Shown here: positions 1-5,584 of the stretch, one piece after another
How positions within the stretch are numbered: position 1 is the first letter of the stretch
Layout of the letters: each line of letters begins with the position of its first letter
Source of the DNA: an uncultured Agathobacter sp.
GTDB taxonomy: Bacteria > Bacillota > Clostridia > Lachnospirales > Lachnospiraceae
Assembly: GCA_934358675.1 (NCBI GenBank)
Contig: CAKRKX010000126.1
Location: 1 to 5,584, forward strand
Length of the DNA stretch: 5,584 nucleotides
Reading direction: 5' to 3'
Notes under the pieces: generated by a model
What the model was told of the DNA's origin: nothing
What the model saw: only the letters and a program-made list of their open reading frames with translations
Databases searched by the model: none
Translations under genes and position numbers: made by a program

Positions 1-1290
1 GTCAAGGCTGACATGATCGCCCTCCCAGACCATTCCGTTCTGCGCACGGTAGGTATCCCCGTTGCTGTCCCCGGTCTTGTTTCCGGTCAGTTTGTCATCG
101 TCTCCGATCGCATTCGGCACGCTGACATAATCGTGCGTTCCACCGCCCTGTCCGGTTCCCCGTCCTGAGCCGCTGCCATCACCACTTCCGCCGTTGCCGG
201 AGCCGCTTCCGTTTCCGCTGCCCTGTCCGTTCCCGTTTCCGCTGCCGGAACCGCTTCCATTACCGGTGCCATCGCCCGATCCCTGTCCGTCACCATTTCC
301 GTTGCCGTCTCCGCTTGTGCCGTTTCCATTACTTCCGTTTGTTCCATTTGCGCCGTTTCCGTTGCTTCCATTGTTGCCGTCGCCGGAATTGCCGCTGTTC
401 GCACTCGGTGTTCCGTTGCTTCCGTTTGAAGCACTCTGCGTACCGTTGCCGCTGCCCGACTGCTGCCCGTTCGCCTCCGCTGCCGCCTTCGCCATTGCCG
501 CAGCCTCCGCCAAAGCACTCTGCTGCTCCTTAGAGAGTTCACTCGCCATACTCATAAGACTCTGGTTCGCCTGCTCGTATTTAAATCCAAGCTTGCTCTC
601 CGCCGCATCGAGCGCCTCCCGGCTGTCCGCGCTGGATAATTCCTGCATCGAACGACTAAGTGTATCCTGCAATTCGGCAAGCTTTGCTTTCTGCTCATCG
701 GTCAGGCTGCTCGTATCCATCTGCTCTAACGCATCGGCAAGCTCCTCCAGTTCATCCTGCTTCTCCTTCGCTTCCTGCCGGATCGCATGCCGCTGGCTTG
801 CGACATTTCTCGCCTGCGAAGGCACGAACGCCAGTCCGCATGCCACCGCAAGCGATAACCCCATCGCGATCAGATGCTTTTTGTCCGGAACCACCCGGAT
901 CCTGATCTGCTTATTCGCGATCCCGTTTTGCAGCACTTTCACCGCATCGTGCCGCTGCATCGCCGCAAACGCACTCTCATCCGAAAGCTGTTCGTATGCG
1001 GTCTGTGTCCGCTCCTTCAATCCGAAGGTATCCAGTTTCTGCGCGGCTTCTTTCATACCGACGCGTTTTACAAAGGCATACACAAGTCCCGCAAGAAATG
1101 CCACAAGAAGCGCGATGCCTGCGCACACATGCACATAGTAGAACGGAATCCAGATGGATACCGCCTCAAGCATGATTGCAGCAACACCTGCACAAGCCAG
1201 AAGGCAGGTGCAGGTATCGAGTGTCTTTGCAATATTTAATTTCCGTCTGCCCTGCCGGATGGCGCGCAGAAGATAATTTCGTTCATCCAT
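1..1290 (-). CDS. Membrane protein with coiled coil and Gly/Asn/Ser-rich outer linker (C-terminus beyond window)
   Basis: The frame is open for 430 codons from an ATG at 1290 to the left edge with no stop, so the protein is cut at its C-terminus. An in-frame TAA (1306-1308, the stop of the permease gene) precedes it, and GGAG at 1299-1302 lies 8 bases before the ATG. Visible layout: a basic N-terminus; hydrophobic helices at about residues 26-48, 51-74 and 140-157; a cytoplasmic loop with KEAAQKLDTFGLKERTQTAYE-like text around 80-100, which resembles the 'LD..GLkeR..TA.E' motif of DUF4175-like membrane proteins; a charged Ala/Glu/Lys/Gln coiled coil at about 165-272; a Gly/Asn/Ser/Asp linker at 274-384; and the start of another domain (DYVSVPNAIGDD, then YRAQNGMVWEGDHVSLD). 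The positive-inside rule places the coiled coil and linker outside the cell. It is the fourth gene of the ABC operon. Function is unknown; a structural or cell-wall-reaching partner of the transporter is inference. The frame is secure, the family name is not. Confidence 0.8.
   Translation of the reverse strand, partial: MDERNYLLRAIRQGRRKLNIAKTLDTCTCLLACAGVAAIMLEAVSIWIPFYYVHVCAGIALLVAFLAGLVYAFVKRVGMKEAAQKLDTFGLKERTQTAYEQLSDESAFAAMQRHDAVKVLQNGIANKQIRIRVVPDKKHLIAMGLSLAVACGLAFVPSQARNVASQRHAIRQEAKEKQDELEELADALEQMDTSSLTDEQKAKLAELQDTLSRSMQELSSADSREALDAAESKLGFKYEQANQSLMSMASELSKEQQSALAEAAAMAKAAAEANGQQSGSGNGTQSASNGSNGTPSANSGNSGDGNNGSNGNGANGTNGSNGNGTSGDGNGNGDGQGSGDGTGNGSGSGSGNGNGQGSGNGSGSGNGGSGDGSGSGRGTGQGGGTHDYVSVPNAIGDDDKLTGNKTGDSNGDTYRAQNGMVWEGDHVSLD
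139..471 (-). repeat. Low-complexity Gly/Asn/Ser/Asp coding repeat
   Basis: This covers residues 274-384 of the left-edge membrane protein. The first part is built loosely on a three-residue N-G-x rhythm (NGSNGT, NGANGTNGSNGNG). From residue 327 to 367 it becomes a strict Gly-X alternation, with glycine at every odd position and X always Asn, Ser, Asp, Gln or Thr. At DNA level this is a degenerate hexamer rhythm with mixed glycine codons (GGA, GGC, GGT, GGG), so it is not a recent perfect tandem expansion. Such a segment should be disordered, hydrophilic and flexible. It also suppresses stop codons in other frames and so creates long spurious open frames on both strands. Confidence 0.85.
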
Positions 1291-1298
1291 AGATTTTG

Positions 1299-1302
1299 CT
1301 CC
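1299..1302 (-). promoter_or_regulatory. Ribosome binding site of the left-edge membrane protein gene
   Basis: GGAG lies in the 15-base gap between the permease stop and the ATG at 1290, with an 8-base spacer. It is weaker than the AGGAGG sites of the other three operon genes, which may lower expression of this gene relative to the transporter genes (inference). Confidence 0.7.
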
Positions 1303-1305
1303 GTC

Positions 1306-2205
1306 TTAATTGCCGCTCATCTGCTTCTTTGCAAGCTTTGCGGCTTTGCCTTTTGACACCGGGCTGATCCGCTTCGCTGCGATTGCAAGGAAAATCACGG
1401 AAATTGCCACAAACACGATCGTTGAGACGATCAGCCACCAGTAACCCGAAGACAGAAACTTCATGATCGGCATATTTTTCGTCTGATCGATCATATTGCC
1501 GATCATCGACTCCTGCGTCATTGTCTGTCCCACGAACTCCGCCAGATAGACTGCCGGATTCAAAAGCAGGCATCCGATCATGTCCTCCGCATCTTTGGCG
1601 TAATCCGTCATCGGACCGATCAGATAGACCGGAAGCGCCGTCACAACGAAGAAGATCATATAAATTCCATAGGAGACAATGACCGCCGTAATGCTCTTGC
1701 GGCAGATTGAGGAACACATGATTCCGATGCTCGCTGCAAAAAGCGAGACGAGCAGCGCTACCGCGATAAACCAGAACAGATAGCTCCATGATAATCCGCC
1801 CACAACGAAAGTAAGTGCCATAACCGGAACGCTCGCCACAACAAAAAGCATGCCCTGTAACACAGCTGTCATCACTTTACCCATAATAATGGACCACGGC
1901 GTCATGCTCGTTGTCATCATAATATCAAACGTCTGACGCTCCTTCTCTCCCGAGATTGCCGAGGACGTATGAATCGGGATGATCACACCGAGGATCACCC
2001 ACTGTGTCACGGCAAGAACCGGATACAGCCACACAATACTTGCGTAAACATTGTCATCCGAGTAACGATTCTGTCTCGTAATAAAAATCATCGCCACAAA
2101 GAATACCAGTGCCATAATGATCTCATACACAAAGACTTCGACACACATCTTATAGCTTCGTGACTGTACTTTTACGTCTTTTTTAATGATTGGATTCAGC
2201 CGCAT
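1306..2205 (-). CDS. ABC-2 type transporter permease
   Basis: A 299-residue integral membrane protein, expected to form the translocation path of an ABC transporter with the ATPase encoded just upstream. Hydrophobic helices are seen at about residues 24-43, 59-79, 112-135, 141-165, 172-196 and 256-277, giving six segments, the usual number for ABC-2 permeases. The segment SGEKERQTFDIMMTTSMTPW (residues 85-104) is the hallmark of this superfamily and follows helix 2, where the ATPase-coupling region lies. The C-terminus is basic (KGKAAKLAKK), fitting a cytoplasmic end. The start is set at the ATG at 2205 because AGGAGG at 2214-2219 sits 8 bases before it; a GTG three codons upstream overlaps that site and cannot be used with it. 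The gene overlaps the ATPase gene by 23 bases, so translation is probably coupled. Substrate cannot be read from the sequence. Family assignment is firm. Confidence 0.93.
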   Translation of the reverse strand: MRLNPIIKKDVKVQSRSYKMCVEVFVYEIIMALVFFVAMIFITRQNRYSDDNVYASIVWLYPVLAVTQWVILGVIIPIHTSSAISGEKERQTFDIMMTTSMTPWSIIMGKVMTAVLQGMLFVVASVPVMALTFVVGGLSWSYLFWFIAVALLVSLFAASIGIMCSSICRKSITAVIVSYGIYMIFFVVTALPVYLIGPMTDYAKDAEDMIGCLLLNPAVYLAEFVGQTMTQESMIGNMIDQTKNMPIMKFLSSGYWWLIVSTIVFVAISVIFLAIAAKRISPVSKGKAAKLAKKQMSGN

Positions 2206-3127
2206 TCTGTGCACCTCCTGTCAATTCCATAAATAAGGATTCCAAGTTGCCTTCCTGCTTGTGGAATCCGGTCACAAGCACCTGTTCTGCGATCATCTGT
2301 CCGATCATCTGCGCCACATCCTGCTCCGATGCCTTGCAGGTCAGCTTCAGTTCCTTCTCTCCGATCGAATCGACTGTAATTCCGACTCGCTCCTTTGCGA
2401 TACGCACCGCAGTCTCCATGCCTTCACCGACATTCACGATCAGCTGGTCGTGACCGAATACGCTCTCCATGACATCCTCGATCTTGCCTGCCGCAACAAG
2501 CTGTCCTTTGTTCATGATTCCGATGCTGTTACACATCTCGGAAAGTTCGGAGAGAATGTGTGAGCTGATCACGATCGTCTTACCCATGCTTTTTAGATTC
2601 AAGAGAAGTTCCTTCATCTCCACACGCGCGCGCGGATCGAGTCCGGAATTCGGCTCATCAAGCACCAGAAGTGCCGGATTGTGAATGAGCGCCCGCGCCA
2701 CACAGAGGCGCTGTTTCATTCCGCGGGATAAGGTATCGACATACACTTCCTTTTTATCCGACAGATTAACCAGTTCGAGCAGATCGTCCGAGATCCGCGC
2801 GATCTCACGCGAAGTCATGCGGTACATCGAACCGTAAAAATCCATATATTCTTTCACTTTTAAGTTATCGTACACACCGAAGAAATCCGGCACATAACCG
2901 ATCTGCCGCTTGATCTCCTTCGGGTTTGACAGCGCATCCACGCCGTTGATACAGATGCTTCCGGCCGTCGGCGGCATCAGACCGCACACCATGCGGATCG
3001 TTGTTGTCTTGCCGGCACCGTTCGGACCTGCGAATCCGAACAGATCTCCCTGCGGCACATGCAGATTCAGGTCATTGACTGCAAGAAATTTGCCGTAATT
3101 CTTATATAAATGACTAATTTGAAGCAT
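2183..3127 (-). CDS. ABC transporter ATP-binding protein
   Basis: A 314-residue cytoplasmic ATPase that should power the adjacent ABC-2 permease. Motifs in order: Walker A GPNGAGKT (34-41); IGYVPD (76-81), where the Q-loop glutamine is replaced by Asp81; signature LSRGMKQR (133-140), a variant of LSGGQ; Walker B LLVLDEP (153-159); D-loop SGLD (161-164); switch histidine His190 in SSHIL. All residues needed for ATP hydrolysis are present. Residues from about 225 form an accessory C-terminal domain of the sort common in ABC-2 exporters of the CcmA/GldA/NatA-like group. The start is the ATG at 3127, 6 bases after AGGAGG (3134-3139); a TTG two codons upstream abuts that site and is rejected. The gene overlaps the upstream exported protein by 14 bases and the permease by 23. 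Export rather than import is expected from the family and the ABC-2 permease. Substrate unknown. Confidence 0.97.
   Translation of the reverse strand: MLQISHLYKNYGKFLAVNDLNLHVPQGDLFGFAGPNGAGKTTTIRMVCGLMPPTAGSICINGVDALSNPKEIKRQIGYVPDFFGVYDNLKVKEYMDFYGSMYRMTSREIARISDDLLELVNLSDKKEVYVDTLSRGMKQRLCVARALIHNPALLVLDEPNSGLDPRARVEMKELLLNLKSMGKTIVISSHILSELSEMCNSIGIMNKGQLVAAGKIEDVMESVFGHDQLIVNVGEGMETAVRIAKERVGITVDSIGEKELKLTCKASEQDVAQMIGQMIAEQVLVTGFHKQEGNLESLFMELTGGAQNAAESNH
2214..2219 (-). promoter_or_regulatory. Ribosome binding site that fixes the permease start
   Basis: AGGAGG (continuing TG) lies inside the ATPase reading frame, where it encodes parts of Thr303-Gly304-Gly305. It is 8 bases from the ATG at 2205. 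The GTG at 2212-2214 shares a base with it, so the longer 302-residue version of the permease is unlikely. Confidence 0.85.
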
Positions 3128-5150
3128 TGCCAACCTCCTGTTCCGCGTTCACATAGAAACAACTGTATGCGTGCTCATTCTTCTCCGATGTTGCTTTCTG
3201 GTCGCTCTCGCCGGTCACACCGGTCACCGTCACGCATTTGCTCGTATCCGCTGCGTGCTGTCTGCCTTCACACATACCGACGATCAATGTTGCAACAACA
3301 TCCTTATCTTCCACCACATCATTCGATCCGTAATTATAGTAATCGACCAGACTGTCAAAGATATCTTCCAGATAGGCGTTCGCCTGATTGTAAACACACC
3401 GCTTATTCTTGACTGCCTCGGCGATATCCACGGTTTCGCCCGCTTTCACATCCTTAAGGATCAACACATAATCGTCCGTCTGCAATGCAATATACGGAAA
3501 ATCCTTGTTCGTATTGTTTGTCACGGTTCCGCTCTGCGCACTGCTGCTCAGACAGATCTTGTCCGTATCGATCGTTCCCACGGAGATTCCGCTGCCGACC
3601 GCCTTCATATATTCGTTTTCAAAGTTATTTCCCGGATTGGCACCGATACGTATCTCCTCCCCGTCGTACACTACATGATTCGTGTAGTTTGGCGCATTTC
3701 TCCATGTTCCGAACGCTGAGAACGCTGCCCCCGCATAGGTATAGTTATCTCCCAATTTGGTTGACCATTCTTTCGTGCCGGAATGGTAGCCCAACAGATA
3801 GGTTGTCATAGCCGGATCATCCTCGCTGCTCGCCTCCTGCACCGATACGGAGTAGAGTTTGGTGCCTTTGACCTGCAAACCGTTACCGAAGAGATAAACA
3901 ATTCCCACGAACGCCACACCGAGAAGTGGAATCCCTACCCAGTACCATTCGCTTCGCTTTGCCTTGCGCAGGATCACATACAGAACCGGACCTACAAGGA
4001 TCGCATAGATAATGATCAGGATCTTCAACGATGAAAAATTCACATCCGTAAACTGACGGTCGATCACATTCATCGCACGGCTTCCCATATAAGACCAGCC
4101 GTTATAGCTGTCATAGTTGGACGCTTTCAGCGAATTGTACTGCACCTCATCATAAAGGGAATAGCAGACATCCGCCCCACCGCTTTGCATCTGCGGATCA
4201 GAAAGCGAGATTCCGAGTACCATCACACTTCCCTGTCCGACCTGAATGTTCCAGCCCGGATGCTCGGAACTGAAATATCCGTTCGTTCCACTGCAGGTAA
4301 ACTCGGAATAATCCATATCCTGCAGATTGATGCCGTTGTTGACGTATGCGTTGAAGTTTCCCTGATTCTTGCCAAGGAGCTTCGATGCCTCATTCGGCTT
4401 GCCCGCCTCCGTCGTGGAAACATAAGTCAGCCCGAGAAATCCGTTGGAAAAAGAAGAGATCATATCCTCTCCCCTGTTTCCGGTTCCGATGATGAGCCAG
4501 CCCCCCTGGTCAACCCAGTCCTCGATTGCTGCGATCTGCTTCGCATCGAGCACGCTCATATCAAAATTATCAATAACGAGGAAATACAGACCGCTCAGGC
4601 TTTTTTTCAGCTCACTCACAGACACATCAACAAGATTGATATCGCGATCCGTGTTGTCCACGTAATAAGTCTGTCCCGCCATCTGCATGTAGGAGAGCGC
4701 ATCAAAATCTTCCGACAGTATGCCGACCGTAATCTTTGCCGCCTTGTCGCCAAGGATACCTGTCAGCTTGACCTGCTGCAATACTTCTCCCTGATCATCA
4801 AGGAAAGTGATGAGCGCGATTCCTCTTGAGGACTCATAATCCTCCACCGGGATCGTCAGCATATACTGTTTCTGGCCGCCCTCCGGCAGAGCCATCTTCG
4901 TATCAAACGCACTGTACGCATTCGAACCGCCATCCGCGATCATCTGAAAACGTACCGTTCCGTCAAAATCTTTCCCTTCGTTGGAAACTGTAATCTGAAA
5001 TGTACCTGATGTGGTGTCCTGCTTGAGCAGAACCGCATCCCCTGTGAATTGCTGCGTCTCATCGGCTTTCACCCGCACCGGTGCCATGATCGAACTGAAC
5101 ATGATCACACACATGAAAATGAGTACCGCAGCGGTCAATCGTTTGGTCAT
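3114..5150 (-). CDS. Exported membrane protein with GATase-like domain, partner of ABC transporter
   Basis: A 678-residue protein, first gene of the operon. A signal peptide is clear: MTKR, a hydrophobic stretch to about residue 24, and a V-K-A cleavage site after Ala29; there is no lipobox. Residues 35-135 look like a beta-sandwich (FQITVSNEGKDFDGTVRF). Residues 138-320 resemble a class I glutamine-amidotransferase-like fold: GLYFLVIDNFDM, IEDWVDQGGWLIIGTGN (209-225) and VGQGSVMVLGISLSDP (304-319). No G-x-C-x-G nucleophile elbow is seen, so it is probably a non-catalytic binding domain. Two helices follow (about 375-394 and 403-422), joined by a basic loop RKAKRSEW, leaving both ends outside the membrane. 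Residues 425-678 form an outer domain I do not recognise. The combination with an ATPase and permease recalls GldG of GldAFG systems, but similarity is architectural only. The ATG at 5150 has AGGAGG 5 bases upstream. Function unknown; recruiting substrate or contacting the cell wall for the transporter is inference. Confidence 0.8.
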   Translation of the reverse strand: MTKRLTAAVLIFMCVIMFSSIMAPVRVKADETQQFTGDAVLLKQDTTSGTFQITVSNEGKDFDGTVRFQMIADGGSNAYSAFDTKMALPEGGQKQYMLTIPVEDYESSRGIALITFLDDQGEVLQQVKLTGILGDKAAKITVGILSEDFDALSYMQMAGQTYYVDNTDRDINLVDVSVSELKKSLSGLYFLVIDNFDMSVLDAKQIAAIEDWVDQGGWLIIGTGNRGEDMISSFSNGFLGLTYVSTTEAGKPNEASKLLGKNQGNFNAYVNNGINLQDMDYSEFTCSGTNGYFSSEHPGWNIQVGQGSVMVLGISLSDPQMQSGGADVCYSLYDEVQYNSLKASNYDSYNGWSYMGSRAMNVIDRQFTDVNFSSLKILIIIYAILVGPVLYVILRKAKRSEWYWVGIPLLGVAFVGIVYLFGNGLQVKGTKLYSVSVQEASSEDDPAMTTYLLGYHSGTKEWSTKLGDNYTYAGAAFSAFGTWRNAPNYTNHVVYDGEEIRIGANPGNNFENEYMKAVGSGISVGTIDTDKICLSSSAQSGTVTNNTNKDFPYIALQTDDYVLILKDVKAGETVDIAEAVKNKRCVYNQANAYLEDIFDSLVDYYNYGSNDVVEDKDVVATLIVGMCEGRQHAADTSKCVTVTGVTGESDQKATSEKNEHAYSCFYVNAEQEVGNASN
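3134..3139 (-). promoter_or_regulatory. Ribosome binding site that fixes the ATPase start
   Basis: AGGAGG lies in the last codons of the upstream exported-protein gene (within Gln671-Glu672-Val673), 6 bases before the ATG at 3127. A TTG follows it directly at 3131-3133 and has no spacer, so the ATG is preferred. Confidence 0.85.
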
Positions 5151-5155
5151 AACTT

Positions 5156-5161
5156 CCTCCT
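5156..5161 (-). promoter_or_regulatory. Ribosome binding site of the first operon gene
   Basis: A perfect AGGAGG with a 5-base spacer (AAGTT) precedes the ATG at 5150. It supports this ATG as the start, as does the signal peptide beginning directly after it. Confidence 0.88.
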
Positions 5162-5190
5162 TCTACAAACTACATTTCTTTCTGATAACT

Positions 5191-5199
5191 ACTATAGCA
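5191..5199 (-). promoter_or_regulatory. Predicted extended -10 promoter of the ABC operon
   Basis: Read on the minus strand this is TGCTATAGT, a TGn extension followed by TATAGT (5 of 6 matches to TATAAT). No good TTGACA-like -35 element is found at 16-18 bases, which fits an extended -10 promoter of the housekeeping sigma factor. Transcription would start near 5184, leaving a leader of about 34 bases. It lies between the cupin terminator and the first operon gene, the expected place. Predicted by eye only. Confidence 0.5.
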
Positions 5200-5220
5200 T
5201 AAGTGAAGTCGAAAGGTCTT

Positions 5221-5245
5221 TTAAGAATTGCTACAATTTCTTTAA
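5221..5245. repeat. Imperfect AT-rich inverted repeat, possible operator
   Basis: Arms TTAAGAATTG (5221-5230) and CAATTTCTTTAA (5234-5245) are separated by CTA and pair if single T bulges are allowed in the right arm. It is centred about 48 bases upstream of the predicted transcription start, a place where activators or repressors often bind. It matches no regulator site I can name. Between it and the terminator the sequence is AT-rich with TATGCATA and further TATGCA-like repeats and no gene. Confidence 0.4.
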
Positions 5246-5271
5246 GATTTTATGAATATGCATAAGTTTGC

Positions 5272-5306
5272 ATAAAAATAAGGGCACCTGATTGCTCAAG
5301 TCCCCT
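5272..5306 (-). terminator. Intrinsic terminator of the cupin gene
   Basis: On the minus strand AGGGGACTTGA (5296-5306) pairs with TCAGGTGCCCT (5281-5291), with one G-G mismatch and one G-T pair, around a GCAA tetraloop of the GNRA type. TATTTTTAT follows directly. Outer A-T pairs can lengthen the stem. It begins about 33 bases after the cupin stop and separates that gene from the ABC operon. The plus strand has no T-run after the hairpin, so it should work in one direction only. Confidence 0.8.
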
Positions 5307-5339
5307 CATTATCTTAGCATATGGTCTAATCTTTTCCAA

Positions 5340-5584
5340 CTATTTGAGTTTACCATACTCCTCATCCGTCACCGGCTCACACCACTCGTTTGAGGTCTCC
5401 TCGCCCGACACCTCGACTGCCAGATGTGAGAACCAGCTATCCGGCGCTGCTCCGTGCCAATGCTTGACTTCTGCCGGAATATTGATGCAGTCGCCCGGAT
5501 GCAGTTCAACGGCTTCTTTGCCCTCTTCCTGATAGTAGCCGCGTGCATTGTTAAGCAGCTTGCCCTCTACGATCGTTGTCCCCG
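5340..5584 (-). CDS. Cupin domain-containing protein (C-terminal part, N-terminus beyond window)
   Basis: The final 80 codons plus a TAG stop (5340-5342) are present; the start lies past the right edge. The segment HPGDCINIPAEVKHWHG matches the second cupin motif (G-x5-P then a metal-binding His), preceded by RGYYQEEGKEAVEL and followed by AAPDSWFSHLAVEV and SNEWCEPVTDEEYGKL. This wording is typical of small single-domain cupins annotated beside, or fused to, carboxymuconolactone decarboxylase-like proteins. The first cupin motif with the other metal ligands is outside the window, so metal binding cannot be fully checked. A role in small-molecule or redox metabolism is usual for the family, but the substrate is unknown. 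It has its own terminator and no visible tie to the downstream ABC operon apart from strand. The cupin call is firm; whether a decarboxylase domain is fused upstream cannot be seen. Confidence 0.92.
   Translation of the reverse strand, partial: GTTIVEGKLLNNARGYYQEEGKEAVELHPGDCINIPAEVKHWHGAAPDSWFSHLAVEVSGEETSNEWCEPVTDEEYGKLK

Noticed and set aside
139..471. Possible CRISPR-like or tandem DNA repeat array
   Set aside because: There are no constant repeats with unique spacers. The periodicity is codon-driven and degenerate within one reading frame.
87..542. A 151-codon minus-strand open frame rich in Arg, Thr, Ala and Glu
   Set aside because: It is an alternative frame of the same low-complexity region, wholly inside the better-supported 1290-to-1 frame.
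194..1138. A 314-codon plus-strand open frame rich in Pro, Leu and Phe
   Set aside because: It is the antisense image of the Gly/Asn/Ser repeat and coiled coil of the minus-strand gene. The composition is not protein-like and there is no ribosome binding site or operon context.
1283..1789. A 168-codon minus-strand open frame inside the permease gene
   Set aside because: It overlaps the ABC-2 permease in another frame and has no recognisable features.
4185..4829. A 214-codon plus-strand open frame
   Set aside because: It is antisense to the exported membrane protein, without a ribosome binding site or any family features.
5170..5175. ATG directly followed by TAG in the operon leader, a possible start-stop regulatory element
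   Set aside because: No convincing ribosome binding site precedes it, and such six-base matches are common by chance.
5221..5245. The AT-rich inverted repeat as a second terminator
   Set aside because: The stem is nearly all A-T pairs with bulges and no clean T-run follows on either strand. The hairpin at 5272-5306 already explains termination.

Overview
The window reads as a chromosomal piece of a Gram-positive anaerobe, most likely a member of the Clostridia such as Lachnospiraceae. The grounds are near-perfect AGGAGG ribosome binding sites, roughly balanced base composition in genes with AT-rich spacers, and protein family resemblance. The family-level placement is inference. All five genes lie on the minus strand, so the text order is right to left.

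Right edge (5340-5584): the last 80 codons of a small cupin-domain protein, followed by an intrinsic terminator (5272-5306). A 189-base spacer holds this terminator, an imperfect AT-rich inverted repeat (5221-5245) and an extended -10 promoter (5191-5199) that should drive the next gene.

Main unit (5150 down to 1, continuing past the left edge): four tightly packed genes that look like one operon. They are (a) a 678-residue exported membrane protein with a beta-sandwich-like region, a glutamine-amidotransferase-like fold lacking an obvious nucleophile, two membrane helices and a large outer C-terminal domain; (b) an ABC transporter ATPase; (c) its ABC-2 type six-helix permease; (d) a three-helix membrane protein with a coiled coil and a long Gly/Asn/Ser linker outside the cell, cut by the window edge. 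The first two junctions overlap by 14 and 23 bases, and the third gap is 15 bases. In both overlaps the Shine-Dalgarno sequence of the downstream gene sits inside the upstream coding sequence, which suggests translational coupling. Gene (d) has no stop inside the window.

Together the operon looks like an ABC-2 export or envelope-remodelling system with two dedicated surface-facing partner proteins. The layout recalls the GldA/GldF/GldG arrangement (ATPase, permease, exported GATase-like partner), although I see no evidence for gliding. The substrate is unknown. The three complete genes form a recognisable but functionally uncharacterised system, and this is the most interesting content of the window.
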